Positions 22,058 to 33,410 of a DNA stretch of 64,000 bases are shown here, piece after piece. The notes below the pieces were generated by a model. It was given only the letters and a program-made list of their open reading frames with translations. It did no database searches and was not told where the DNA came from. The translations under genes were made by a program, and so were the position numbers. Position 1 is the stretch's first letter; every line of letters begins with the position of its first letter. Origin of the DNA: Cycas panzhihuaensis (Eukaryota > Cycadophyta); assembly GCA_023213395.1 (NCBI GenBank), contig CM041465.1, forward strand, positions 129,153,741-129,217,740. Direction: 5' to 3'.

Positions 22058-22614
22058 TGTTGAGAATGGGGCATTAAGCCTATGGCCTTTAAGATTTAAA
22101 AGAGAGGAAAGATTTCTATGAGAATGAAAATGATTAGCATCTATTCAAGCTAGCATGGAGATGAGCACTATGAGCAAGCATAAGCATAAAAATCATAAGC
22201 ATGAGGATAAAAAATATGGAGGAGAAGGAATTGAACCAACTCTAAATAAGAAAGAATACTTGATTAGCAAAGCTAGTAGCATAACAATACTACACACTCT
22301 CATATCTAGATACATGAGAATTGGTCTCAATATATAGAATTTGAGGAGAGACCTTGAGAGGTTGCATGTTTAATGAATGTCAAATGTCAAACATGCAAGG
22401 TATGCTAGATGCATGAGGGACAAGTGTCCCTTGGGCTTTCTTGTAAGCAAAGATGCATGAGGGGTACATTGACCCTCAAGTTACAATGTTATGTCACTAG
22501 AAAGAATGTGGGTGAGTACTCTTATCATTTTAAGTGATAAGTCACACTGACATAAAGTACAATAATGAAACATTATAAAGTACATCTTTAACATTTAAAC
22601 ATAAAGATTTAACA
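22058..22614 (-). repeat. Copia B 5' LTR
   Basis: 557 bp, on + TGTTGAGAATGG...GATTTAACA. Its U3 palindrome (about 22363-22400) is disrupted by a small duplication of TGTCAAA. Confidence 0.94.
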
Positions 22615-22619
22615 AATAT

Positions 22620-24086
22620 CATTTGCCCAATCAACATCTATGTAACTAATCAGTCTACACTCACTCGATAAAGTATACTAAAGTCCATAATCCGAAGTTT
22701 GTTTATTGTATTTAAGGATCCTCTTTGCTACAGTCTAGTATTCTTGCTTGGGTTTTGACATGAATTTCAAAGTCAAACTTACTACATATGTTATATCTGG
22801 TCAAGTAATTGTTAAATAAATTAGACTTCTTATCAATTGACAATATAGAGTAGAATCAATTGAAACAAAGTCCTCATTTTTACTTAAACTTGAACCTAAC
22901 TTCAACAGGAGTAGCAATTACTCATGTTGAACTTCTTCAAAGTGTCCATAGCATATTTACTTTCTAACATGTGTATGCCACTTTCACTTTGCCATACTTC
23001 AATACCATGAAAATAATGCAATTGACCTAAGCCTGCCATTTCAAAATTTGAACTCATATCAACCTTGAATTCCTAAAATTTCTCATTATTGTTTCTTGTA
23101 TAAATGAGATCATCGACATAAAGTGCAATCAAGATTAAATTACTAATTGTCTTCACATATAGAGTAGGATATGATGGGCTCTTTTGAAATCCTTGGTCTT
23201 GAAAATACTTGTCAATCTTGGAATACAAAGCTCTTGGGGCTTGTTTCAGCTTCAATTTGCAAATTAAATATTCATGTCTTTCAACTTTCAATCTTTGAGG
23301 TTGTGACACATAAATTTCTGTATCAACATAACCAGTAAGAAATGTTGACTTAACATCCCTTTGATATATTGTCCAACCTTGATGTGCAACTAAGGATAAG
23401 ACACTCTTAATTGTGTTAATCTTAGCAATGGGAGCAAAGGTTTCTTTATAGTCAATTCCTTCTTGCTAAGCATAACCTTATACAATATGCCTCGCCTTGT
23501 ACTTATCAATTGTTCCATCAGCTTTGTATTTGGTCTTGCATACCCACTTAGTTCCAATCTCATTTTTTACTAGTGGATAACTCTACCAAATCTCATGTTT
23601 CATTTCTATACAAGGCATCATATTCAACTTTCATTGCTTGGATCCATTCATCACTTTCAACAATTTCATCAAATGTTTAAGGTTCATTACTTTGTATTAC
23701 TTGAGTCATTAAGACATAATTAACTCGAGCTTGTGATCTTTTCGGCCTTCTTCCAAAGTTTGTATCAAGAATATCATTTTGGCTATGACTTCTGGCAAAC
23801 CATTTTGGACCTTTCCTTTGTATTTGACTTGAACTTGAATCATTTTATGAAGGTTGAGTTGGTTCAACATTAATTACAACTTGCTTGCCTTTATCAACAT
23901 CAGCTCTATATCCAACACGTTCATAAAGGGTAACATCTCTGCTAACAAAGAATTTCTTTGCTAGAGGATCAAACAATCTATGGCATTTTTGTTCATCAAA
24001 ATAGCCTATGAAAATAGATTTGATACTTTTGCTTTTTAACTTTGTTCTCTTTTCATCACGAACAACAAAAGGACATGATGTGTCCA
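22620..24086 (-). pseudogene. Copia C/D RT and RNase H N-terminal part
   Basis: From the right: RTKLKSKSIKSIFIGYF, CHRLFDPLAKKFFVSRDVTL (integrase end, frame 24087-23845), a linker, then RT in shifting frames with a VNTIKSVLSLV-like segment near 23400, KQAPRALYSKIDKYFQDQGF, and LIALYVDDLIYTRNN (23309-23073), so YVDD is intact. Below 22760 RNase H begins (YIDVDWAND), cut by copia B. Stops and frameshifts are common near 23450-23650. Confidence 0.87.
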
Positions 24087-24512
24087 AGAGAAAGATGACA
24101 CATGATATGTTGAGAGGAGAGATAGATAACAGTGCCTCAAGACTAGAACAAATGGATGCCAGGAACCATCAAGAAAACCAAGATTGAGGAGGACATAGGA
24201 GAAGTGGCATATCAGTTAAAATTGCCAGAAAGAAAAATCCATAATATCTTCCATGTGTCTTATTTAAAGAAAAAGCTAGGCGAAAAGGAGAATTTGCAAA
24301 TGAATTTACCAAAATTAGACGAAGAAGGAACAATGATAGTGGAACTTGAGGGAATACTGAAGACCAGGGAGAAGAATTTGCGTTCTAGGATAATAAAAGA
24401 ATACCTCATCAAATGGAAGATATTGGAGTTTGAAGATGCGATGTGGGAGTCTGAAGAATGGATGCAGAAAAATGGGCCTTTACCAATGCTTTTATGGCAA
24501 AGCATTTTCTGA
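24087..24512 (+). pseudogene. Gypsy G: pol C-terminus with chromodomain
   Basis: The frame 24156-24512 is open for about 118 codons: IEEDIGEVAYQLKLPERKIH, NIFHVSYLKKKLG, then the chromodomain-type EYLIKWKILEFEDAMWESEE and WMQKN. Chromodomains of plant gypsy integrases bind modified histone H3 and are thought to steer insertion into heterochromatin. The left 70 bp did not match anything clearly, and the remainder of pol is absent. It stands between two copia parts and so belongs to the insertion block in C/D. Confidence 0.85.
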
Positions 24513-24524
24513 AGGGGAGGGACT
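24511..24524 (+). promoter_or_regulatory. Gypsy G polypurine tract
   Basis: GAAGGGGAGGGACT, just after the pol stop and immediately before TGTTGTTTTCC. Confidence 0.85.
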
Positions 24525-24975
24525 TGTTGTTTTCCTAAGGAAACCCCTCAAGTAATCTGAATACTAGTTAAGAATAATGCTTGACGTGAGACTGACTTCA
24601 TCAAGGAATGTGAGGAGGAATATGTCGTCTTCTGGCTGACTTCTATTGGGTGCAATATTAAGGAGAATATCATCTTGTTGGATGACCTCTATTTGAGAGA
24701 TTTTGACCCCTATAAATAGGGAGTTCATCCCAAACCATCTTTGGAGACTCTTGTGGTTGAATATTTTCGGTCTTGGCGTTGTAATTAGCTCGCCCATTTG
24801 GGGACTGCAGTTTGGAGGGTTCCTCACCTTGAAGAGGGAAGCTCACTTCTAAGGAAAAGATTGATATTTTGATGTAATTCGCTCTATTTTTGGTGTTATT
24901 TGATAATAAAGATCATTATTTCCTTTCTGTGGATTCTGGAATTCGTTTTCCTTGTTAATCTTATGTTGCATAACA
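24525..24975 (+). repeat. Gypsy G 3' LTR
   Basis: 451 bp, TGTTGTTTTCC...GCATAACA, with a TATA box TATAAATAGG at 24711-24720. No PBS follows, which fits a 3' LTR. Confidence 0.85.
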
Positions 24976-25176
24976 TCTAGTTCTTGTCTTTTTAGTAGAT
25001 TATTATCTATGTTTTAAGGAAAATTGCTATAAAGATAGAAGTAGATCGCTTCAATCTATTCATAGATTAGGGCTGTTGGTGTGTTTGCAAGTGGAACTTA
25101 AGCGATGAATGCTTGAAAGTTCCAAAATCAATCTTTTAGTTACAAAATCTTAACTTTAATAATAGTTGTTATATCA

Positions 25177-25975
25177 ATGCTTAATACAAGTCATATTAAG
25201 TTCAATGGACCTAAAAGTTTTCAAGATTGGAAGAGACAAGCAAAGAACCTATTAATTATGAATGAACTATGGCTTTATGTATGTGGAAGATTTCTTAAAC
25301 CTACTCTTAATTCTAGACCCTTCAAATCATAATGTGATGATTCTTGTAGATCTTGTTACTATTGTTGCTCGAGAAGTTAAAGATGAGATAACATTAGCAT
25401 TTTTATACATAAAAAATCACAATATTGTTGATGAAAACATAACTAATGCATCCACTTCAAAAGAAGCTTGGGATATTTTGTTATCTTTGTATGAAAGGTG
25501 AGATGATGCTCTCATAGTTATGTCCAAAGTTAAGTTGTTTAGCATTAAATTTGTTGAGTCTTTGACAACTTTCTTGCCAAATGTGAAGGAAATTAAGAAT
25601 CAATTAACAGCATTGGGCAAGCCAACTATATATGAAGACCTTGTCATTGCCACTATTCATGCATTGCCAAGGGAGTACGATGACTTAATTTCATCAATCA
25701 CTCGAGGAGGCACTTTGAGAACAATGACTTTCAATCAAGTAGAAAGTCACTTGATACAAGAAGAGCAAATCTACTCTTGTCAAGATGAAGGGATAACTTT
25801 TGGTGCTTTTAGTGAAAAGCACAAAGGCAAGCAACCTCTGGCCTCCAAGTAAAACTTACAGAAAATGTTTGATAATCTTACCACAAGTGCTTTCAAATCT
25901 AAAGTAGTTGTATGTCATTATTGTGGCAAGTTTGGCCACATTCAACTTGAATGTAGAAAGAGGGAACACAACATG
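25177..25975 (+). pseudogene. Copia E gag
   Basis: Starts MLNTSHIKFNGPKSFQDWKR; frame changes near 25260, then VAREVKDEITLAFLYI, SKEAWDILLSLYER, TGA at 25499-25501 (same codon as in A), then 110 open codons with SKVKLFSIKFVESLTTFLPN and a run ending KHKGKQPLASK. The CCHC knuckle CHYCGKFGHIQLEC (25913-25954) is intact. Confidence 0.9.
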
Positions 25976-26039
25976 TAGCAACAACAACAATAACCCCCAC
26001 AAAGACTGAATCAAGGTGCATTTCAAGGAGGTCATCGTG

Positions 26040-26390
26040 GAAGTCAAAGGGAGGCATATCAAGGTGGCAATCAAGGCCATAATAATCAATATGATGAAAA
26101 TGATAAATTGTTTTGTGCGTATGAGAATAACAATAGCGACAACACTTGCATTGTTGACTTTGACGCATTCCATCACATGATAGGTGATGTTGAATTATTG
26201 GTAGACATTGAAGAGAGCAGGGGACAAATTGTAACTTTTAAAAGAAATGATACTATTGAAATAGCAGTGGTGGTAAAACTGCCTCTTTCAACATTCCTGA
26301 GAACCTTGTTCAACCATTTCCCACTAGGAATGTATTTCTAATACCGTCTATGTCTAGAAATCTCCTCTCAATTAGTTAGCTTGACAAGCA
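26040..26390 (+). pseudogene. Copia E protease
   Basis: MFCAYENNNSDNTCIVDFDA then FHHMIGDVELL. The D-S-G signature is D-F-D, and the Trp before it is Cys. GQIVTFKRNDTIEIAVVVKL fits the family. A frameshift near 26330 precedes the NLLSIS motif. Confidence 0.85.
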
Positions 26391-26394
26391 ACAA

Positions 26395-27360
26395 ATGAGT
26401 GTATTATTTAAAAATGGGCAATGCATAATAAGTGACAGAAAAGACCAAGTAGTTAACATTATTGATGAGAACTGTGGACTTTATAAGCTAAATGCAACAC
26501 TTGGTAAATCACATGCTTACACCACGCAATCACTTACTAATGAAAAACTATGGCATAATAGACTAGGTCACTTGACCTTGGAGAGAATTAAATTGATGCT
26601 CTAAAAAAATATGATGTTTGGCTTACATCAAATCTCATCGGGTAAATGTCTATGTGAAGCATGCATTATGGGGAAACAACAGAGAAAACCTTTTCCGAAA
26701 GGTAAAGCATGGAGGGCAAAACAATTATTGTAGCTAGTGTACACTGACATTTGTGGACCTATGTCCACTCAATCTGTTGGTGGAACACTTTACTTCATCA
26801 CCTTTGTAGATGACTTCTCTCACAAGATTTAGATATATTGTATGAAACACAAGTCAGAAGCATTCTCTAAGTTCAAAGAATTCAAACTTGTTGTAGAGAA
26901 GGAGTTAGGTATGCCAATGAAGATTTTGTGATCTAACAATGGTGATGAATTCACATCTAAAGGATCTAACCAGTTCTGCATTGATAATAGCATCAGACAT
27001 CAACTTACTTTTCCTTTTACACTGCAACAAAATGGTGTAGCTAAAAGGATGAACAAGACTCTTGTCAACAAAGTAAAGGTGATGATGTATGCGAGGCCTC
27101 CCATAGTTGTACTAGGTAGAAGCAATCCATAAATTTGCTTATGTTACAAACAAAAGCTCCACAACTGTGGTCTAGGATATGACACCAAAGAAGGCTTGTA
27201 CTAGCAGAAAACTTATTGTCAACCATCTTCACACCTTTGGGTGCACTACCTGCATGCACATTCCCCAACAACAAGGACAAAAATTTGATGACAAAAGCTT
27301 AAAATATATCTTTATTGGTTATGCATCTGCTAGCAAAGCATATAGGGTACATGATCCCAT
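26395..27360 (+). pseudogene. Copia E integrase
   Basis: Zinc domain WHNRLGHLTLERIKLML and CLCEACIMGKQQRK, then the core: [10 protein letters not shown] (Asp present), a stop, SNNGDEFTSK (second Asp changed to Asn), GVAKRMNKTLVNK (Glu changed to Lys). Two of the three catalytic acids are lost. Stops replace Trp (KI*IY) and Arg (IL*SNN). A frameshift near 27100 moves the end, HTFGCTTCMHIPQQ, to another frame. Confidence 0.88.
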
Positions 27361-27860
27361 TGGTAAAAAGGCACATGTAACCAGAGATGTAATATTTTAT
27401 GAGAACAACGAGGAAATGGATCCTACCTCTACTCATACTTCTCTTGATACAGGCAAGGTGATTGTTGAGGATTTCCTTCCCTCAACATCATCAACACCAT
27501 GTACTTCATCGGCAACTATCTCACCTTTGTTGTCTACTTTAGCTCCATCCACTTTATCGACTCCTCCACTAGATCATAGTAGTCCAAGTGACATTGAATA
27601 GCCTTTTGCAGGCCGAGGATATTAAGGCGACCCCTATAGTGACAAAGAAATTACCAAAGTAGTACCTACAAACTATAGAGGGTACACAAATTATAGAAGG
27701 AAAATGTTCATCTAAAATGCAACAACAGAATGTGAAGTATGCACTTATAGCTTAAGTGTTAACTATTGATGAGCCTTCTAGTTTTTGAGGAGGCATGTAA
27801 AGAAGAAAAGTGGAATGTTGCTATGAATGATGAGATCCATTTTATTTAAAAGAATGGAAC
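27361..27860 (+). pseudogene. Copia E linker and RT start
   Basis: VTRDVIFYENNEEMDPTSTH and a Ser/Thr/Pro-rich linker to 27601, then a stop, the IIEGKCSSKMQQQN-like region and KEEKWNVAMNDEI-like RT start in broken frames up to about 27860. Confidence 0.75.
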
Positions 27861-27864
27861 CTTC

Positions 27865-28100
27865 GAAAATAAGGGGCTAGGCCATGGTGAACAGAAACAA
27901 TTGGTTAATAAGTCAGTCTATGTTACCATTGGAATTGATCCAACCATTGATTCTTGTGGACCATTCCTTTTCATCTGATGTGGCGAAGCTAGAAAAAACT
28001 TCTATAGAAAGTTCAAAATGGTGAATTAAGGTAGAGTATATTGATGATCCCCATTTAGGTCATTCTTTAGACAAGCTTGCTTTTGCTCCTTCTAGTCCCT
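27865..28100. other. Unidentified insertion inside copia E RT
   Basis: About 235 bp separate the RT start (KNGTF) from its continuation (LVELFEGKEAISCKWVNKTK). In A and B these are adjacent. The insert has no LTR or terminal inverted repeat that I can see and no clear target duplication. Short frames on + include GIDPTIDSCGPF and IDDPHLGHSLDKLAFAPSSP; I recognise neither. Confidence 0.6.
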
Positions 28101-28730
28101 AACTTGGTTGAATTGTTTGAAGGAAAAGAGGCAATAAGTTGTAAATGGGTCAATAAAACCAAATTCTGGTCTGATGGTTCAATCGAGCGACACAAATCTT
28201 GACTGGTGACCAAGGGATTTAAATAAAAAGAAGGCATTGACTATGAAGAAACCTTGGCACTAATAGTTAATATGAACACCATTAGACTTGTATTGGCCTT
28301 AGCAGCACAATGCAAATGGCCTATTTATTAGATGAATGTCAAAAGTGCCTTTCTTAATGGCAATTTTACAAAGGAGGTATATCCGGAGCAATCTTCTACC
28401 TATATTGAACACAACGAAGAACATATGATTTGTCATTTTGTAAATGCCTTGTATGGCTTGAAGCAGGCCTCACATGGTTGCTTCTTTAAAATCGATGATT
28501 ACTTTGTAAGACATAGGTTTCATCGATTCTCATCAGATCCCAATTTGTACATAAAAGTTCAAAACCAGCACATGACCTTTGTTGTATTATATGTTAATGA
28601 CTTAATTATCACTGAAAGTGATACTATAATGATTGAAAGTCTCCAAAGGGATTTGGAAAGAAGTTTCAAGATGACAGATCTTGGACTTCTTCACTATTTT
28701 TTAGGCGTGGAGGTGTTGCAATAGCTAGGC
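28100..28730 (+). pseudogene. Copia E reverse transcriptase
   Basis: KEAISCKWVNKTKFWSDGSI, KEGIDYEETLALI, MNVKSAFLNGNFTKEVY, VNALYGLKQASHGCFFKIDD, and FVVLYVNDLIITES. The catalytic box is YVND, so one metal-binding Asp is Asn. The last 130 codons (28332-28724) are uninterrupted; upstream there are stops at former Arg, Gln and Trp codons. Confidence 0.88.
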
Positions 28731-29510
28731 AACATCTTCATTTCTCAAGTTAAATATATTTGGGATATTTTGCAATGATTTAGAATGGAGGAATGCAAAC
28801 CTGCACCTATACCGATGGCGATTGGCATTAAACTTTCACTTGATGAGGATGCAAAACTAGTTGATTCCACTCTTTATAGGCAATAGTGGGTAGTCTCATT
28901 TATTTGACTAGAACTAGACCTTATATATTTTATGCAGTTGTAATATGTTGTCTCAACTCGATCAGAGGTATTAGAATGTTGTAAAACGTATAGTTAGATA
29001 TTTAAAAGGCACATTGCAATATGGTTTATTGTATATACATAGTGAGGACTTCACTCCTGAGGGGTTCTTGGATTCTGATTGGGTAGGTTGCCAAGATAGT
29101 CAGAGCTCTACCTCAGGTTATTGTTTTAACATTAGATCAATTGTCATCTCATGAAATTGTAACAAGCAACCAATTGTAACTCTCTTCTCCACGGAAGCAT
29201 AATACATGGTTGTTGTTAATGCAGCATGTGAAACTATATGGTTCATGAAGATTCTTAGCAAGCTTGGACTCAAGCAAACACATCCTACCAAGTTATACTG
29301 TGATAACTAAAGTGTACTCAAGACGACTAAGAATTTGGTTTTCCATGCTTGAACTAAGCACATTGAAGTCCATCACCATTCCATCAGGGAGCATGTGTAG
29401 AATGGTGAAATTAAACTTATATACAAGTCAATAAATCAGCATCTGGCAAACATCTTTACCAAAGCACTTAGTAGAGAAAAGCTTGAATATTTTAGAGATG
29501 GCCTTAGTGT
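28731..29510 (+). pseudogene. Copia E RNase H
   Basis: In several frames: VKYIWDILQ, a MEECKPAPIPMAIGIKLSLD stretch, then a degraded TRP...F region, EGFLDSDWVGCQDSQSS, LYCDN near 29300, TKNLVFHA, HIEVHHHSIREHV and IFTKALSREKLEYFRDGL at the C-terminus near 29450-29500. Order and spacing are complete, but stops are frequent. Confidence 0.82.
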
Positions 29511-29532
29511 ATGACTTACCAATATAAACATT

Positions 29533-29541
29533 AAGGGGGAG
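29533..29541 (+). promoter_or_regulatory. Copia E polypurine tract
   Basis: AAGGGGGAG before TGTTAAAACC; flanked by inverted repeats 29514-29523 and 29562-29571. Confidence 0.9.
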
Positions 29542-29999
29542 TGTTAAAACCTTTATGTTTTATTGTTAAGTTATGTTTTTATTATGCATTTTATACTAGT
29601 GTTATAACATGTTGTGACTTAAAGGGTCATTGACCCCTCTTCCCCCTCTTTTTGGATGGTTGCACAAGTGTATGCATGATCTACACTTGTGCATGTATAA
29701 TGGACACTTGTGCATGCATGATCAATACTTGTCACTCATGCAATAACCTTGAGGGGAGCTCTCTCATCTATAAATAGAGACCATTGTCTCTTGTATGACA
29801 TATAGTGAGAGATGAGTGTAATGCTATGTTGTTGAGTTGAATACAAGTCATTTTTATTGGAGATGGGATCAATTCCTTCTCCTCCATATTATCTTGTGCT
29901 TATGTGCTTGTTGTTTCAAGTTTATTGTGGGCATGAATCATCTTGAGCTAGTCCTTCATTGTTCCCTCATGGTCCAATTTTATCAAATAGAAGCAAACA
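29542..29999 (+). repeat. Copia E 3' LTR
   Basis: 458 bp, TGTTAAAACC...GCAAACA. TATA box TATAAATAGA at 29769-29778. U3 carries a cluster of ACACTTGTGCATG units (29683-29695, 29704-29716) and an inverted copy at about 29662-29674. The right end is set by the CA and by C/D sequence resuming. Confidence 0.85.
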
Positions 30000-30000
30000 C

Positions 30001-30903
30001 TTTCAAGTCACTCACATGAGGTTTGAAACCTGTTTAAGTTTCTTCTAGAGTTAAGTCCACTGATGCTTTAGTAGGACTTTTATTCAACAAGTAAATTGAA
30101 GTATTTACTGCTTCAACCCAAAAATCATCCCCAAGTTCCTTTGCTTTGAGCATACTTCTTGTGATTTCCACAAAATTTCTTATTTTTGTTTCAGCTGCTC
30201 CACTCTACTTAGTTGTGTTTGGAGTTGTGAATTGTTTTCTTATCCCTATTTTATTATAGACATCTTTTAAATCATTTGAGATAAATTCTCCCCCATTGTC
30301 TAACCGAAGAATTTGTAACCTATTTCTACTTTGCCTTTTGACCATTACTTTAAATTCAACAAATCTCAAAAATATTTTAGATTTTTACTTTAAAAGGTAT
30401 GTCCAAATATTTCTTGTGAAATCATTAACCAAGATCATGAAGTATCTAGAATTTCCAAGTGATGACATCCTCATTGAACCACAAAAATCAACATGCATCA
30501 ATTCTAAAGGATATTGGGCTCAACATTGAGATTCTAGAAAGCTATCTCTATGTTGTTTGCCATAAATGCAACCTTCACACATATCATTATTGTCTTGAAT
30601 GAATGAAATGCCTTTAACCATTTCCTTCTTTCTTAATGTAACAAGTCCACCATAATTGAGATTATCGTAGCGATGATGCCAAAGAACACTATCATTAACA
30701 ACTGAAGCATTCAAGACTTGAGTTTGTGGAGAAAGCACAGGCTGGAACAATCTATCTTGAGTCATTTGACGTTTTGCTACAATCATACCATTATTCAACC
30801 TGTCACTAATTTCACATTTGCCATTATCAAACACCAACTTATATTGTTGTTCCATTATTTGACTAATAGATAATAAGGTTTTCTTCAATCCAAGCACAAG
30901 CAA
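30001..30903 (-). pseudogene. Copia C/D integrase
   Basis: Frame 30903-30520: LGLKKTLLSISQIMEQQYKL, VLWHHRYDNLNYGGLV and MCEGCIYGKQHRDSF are the pre-integrase zinc domain. Downstream to 30001, in broken frames: NLRVLRLDNGGEFISNDLKD (second Asp as LDNGG), IRKQFTTPNTTK, GAAETKIRNFVE (Glu kept), EAVNTSIYLLNKSPTKAS and GFKPHVSDLKVF. The segment with the first Asp (30519-30310) is mostly non-coding now, apparently replaced or eroded. Confidence 0.85.
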
Positions 30904-31150
30904 GGCATTATGAATGTTTTTATTTTCTTCACTATCTATTTGAATGGAAACAACACCTTGTCTCTGAACTTCTTGAGTGTTTTCATCACCAAAAACAACC
31001 TTTCATTTTTTGTCATTATTGTCAAACTTTTAAAAACAAATCAACATTATAAGATGTGTGGAAATCTAGAATTGTTATACCATTTATTAGTTGAAACTTG
31101 GGCACTCAAACTTGAATAAAACAAGTTTTCATTTCCTGATTTATTAGTAA
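30904..31150 (-). pseudogene. Copia C/D protease
   Basis: The signature region near 31080 reads WYNNSRFPHIL where WYIDSGCSxH is expected: catalytic Asp to Asn and Gly to Arg. Further on are KVVFGDENTQEVQRQGVVSI, IDSEENKNIHNALLV, consistent with copia protease. Multiple stops. Confidence 0.65.
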
Positions 31151-31179
31151 TTATGTTATTAAATCATTTCTCCTAGCTT

Positions 31180-32041
31180 GGCATTCATTTGCAAGATGAC
31201 TAAGATTTCCACATTTGTAACATTGAGTTACAAAACCTCTTCCTCTTCCTTGTGGTGTCGAAGTTATGTTGCTTCCTCGTCCTCGCATGGGACTTCTTCC
31301 TCTACTTACTACACACGGTTATCCTTTCAAATCCGAGGCATTTCCTACTTGAAAATTTGGTTGAGAATTTGGTCTTTTGAATCTCCCTCTCAAGCTTGCC
31401 TTTGAGGTAAAAGCTTGTTTCAAATTGTCATTTTAAGCCTTGTTTCTCTCTTTTACAATAAGTAACATCATCAACTCATCAATCTTCAAAGTAGAAAGAC
31501 CTTTAGATACCTCTATGATAGTAGTCACATTCTTAAATTTCTTAATTCCACATGTACTCCTTAGGATTTTCTTTGCTCTGTAATTTTTTCACTTAAGAAA
31601 CTCATTTGATTTACCAAATCTTGAGTTTTAGTGATGAAATCATTTACAAGTTCAAAAACATGTATCCTGAGATTTTCAAAATTTCTTATTAGCTTTTGTA
31701 GTTTAGTACCAACAACACCTTTTAATGTAGTTTTCAAAATATTCCATGGTTCATGAGAAGTGTTAGCATCACACACTTGTGGAAAAACACAATCATCCAA
31801 AACAGAAAAAAATAATAGAGAGAGCTTCACTATCCTTCTTTTCGAGTTCTTTCTTTTCCTTTTCTTGATTAAGAGATAACTAAGTAGTGAGAGAAGTAGG
31901 AGTAGGAACTTTATATCCTTGAGAAACAAAATACTATAAATGATTAACAACTAAAACAAATTTCATTCTTCTTGATCACATGAAATAATTTTTGCCATCA
32001 AATTTGGAAAGCATTAAATTTGTTGCTGAAGAGGAAGCCAT
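31180..32041 (-). pseudogene. Copia C/D gag
   Basis: Starts MASSSATNLMLSKFDGKNYF at 32041, a stop at Trp, SRRMKFVLVV, then KELEKKDSEALSIIFSVLDD in one frame and FPQVCDANTSHEPWNILKTT, NFENLRIHVFELVNDFITKT in another (31950-31561). A degraded zinc-knuckle region (CYKCGNLSHLANEC-like) lies near 31170-31220. Gag of a different lineage from A, B and E. Confidence 0.82.
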
Positions 32042-33397
32042 GATTACAAGTGTAAATCAATCACTAGTGCTCAAACCAAGCACAAAATCAAGTAACGAAG
32101 CACAATCAAGCACACAAATCTCTCAATCTTGGCATACAAACCCAATCTGTTAAATTTGGGACCACCTTTTTTCTCCTTATCCCTAAAATGGGTCTAAAAC
32201 ACCCAAAATTAATTGTTTTATTAATTGTCTTTTACGTCAAGCCACTAGGGTTTTAAATAAACTTCCCCTAAGGTCAAGAAAAGGTAGAAATATTATTTAT
32301 TTGAATGCAAAAATTGATTCTTTAGTTACCATATAGGATTCTAGTATAAAACATAAATTTTGAACTAAAATTTCTCTATCAAAAATAATTTTTAAATGCT
32401 TGAAATCCTAGCTCAAAATGACGGGCTTTGAGTCAAGATTCTAATGGTTCAAACGGTTTGAAAAACAGACTCTTAGATCAAAAGATATTGATGAAAATGC
32501 ATGGGTGCCTCTTTATGAAAAATGAAACTGAGGTGAACTAGGGTTGCAGCCCCTTTTGTCAATTTAGCCCTTAGTTTTATTGAGCTTGCACGTGACCTAT
32601 CTCTATCCTCTAGGGGACTAACGTCTAATCTCAAATTTTATGCAAATAGCTTAATTTAATAAAAGCCTTAAAAAAAAAAAAAACAAGCTCAAATTTATCA
32701 TCTCTACATGGTCAAATTTGTGACGAAAATAGTCAAGAATGAACATAACAAAAAATGCAAATTTCTCCACAAATCTGACAGGAGATCACCAAATGAGAAC
32801 AGATCACAATGATTCTCCACAGATGGGAGTTAAGGTTGGAATTGTTGTTTACATCGGGCTAAGCCATGGAATTTCCACAAACTATAGGGCGATGTTTAGA
32901 GGAGTGCAGGTAAGATCAACACATAACTCAAATGGATACATTTTAGTGTGCAGGGGTTTGTTGATAGATTGCCATCGCAAGATCACAAGAGATTGGAGGT
33001 GGGCAATGATGACATGAAACATTCAACAAGACATCAAGGAGGCTTAATGCCTCATAAGATGAGCACACCATATTGGGGCCACTTTGTTTATGGAGAGAAG
33101 CCACAGACAAAGACAATAGACCACAACCAGAGACTACCACCAAATAAAAACTAACAACAATGAAGCAATGAAGTACTCACTCAGAGAACAATGGGAATTT
33201 GCTTAGTACAATAGATCAATATGCAACATGGAGTCAACCACCAACCGAACCACACACACCAACATAGATCACATACAACAGGTTCAACAAATAGATTAGA
33301 GGTAACATTCAAACCTTGCAACAATATGGCAAACTGGCATCATTCAAAACCTTGCATAAATGGAGTGGCAGCCTCATGTACTTGCATAGACAAACAT
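32042..33397 (-). other. Copia C/D untranslated leader
   Basis: About 1.36 kb with no supported frame. The overlapping short frames at 32739-33143 disagree with one another and match no family. Confidence 0.65.
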
Positions 33398-33410
33398 GGA
33401 TTTGATACTA
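33398..33410 (-). promoter_or_regulatory. Copia C/D primer-binding site
   Basis: On - TAGTATCAAATCC directly abuts the LTR; one change from TGGTATCA at its second base. Confidence 0.8.

Larger units (their letters stand above)
15807..22614 (-). mobile_element. Copia B, full-length with perfect target duplication
   Basis: 6.8 kb, LTRs 15807-16352 (3') and 22058-22614 (5'), PPT 16353-16360, PBS 22044-22055. AATAT at 15802-15806 and 22615-22619 is identical. Same family as A by LTR and gag. It inserted in the RNase H region of C/D. gag, protease, part of integrase, RT and RNase H are all visible but broken. The integrase zinc domain and first catalytic Asp are deleted. Confidence 0.95.
24976..29999 (+). 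mobile_element. Copia E, 5'-truncated
   Basis: A + strand copia of the A/B group with gag, protease, integrase, RT, RNase H, PPT and 3' LTR but no 5' LTR or PBS; its leader begins next to the gypsy G LTR. Together with G it interrupts C/D between integrase residues SDLKVF (30001-30010) and the TKLKSKS end (24055). No convincing duplication flanks the block. Domains are heavily mutated, including catalytic residues of protease, integrase and RT. Confidence 0.88.

Noticed and set aside
24087-29999. A target duplication for the G/E block in C/D
   Set aside because: Candidate flanks (CCAAG near 24084, CAAAC near 29994) do not match well, and E lacks a 5' LTR. The insertion is inferred from C/D colinearity only.
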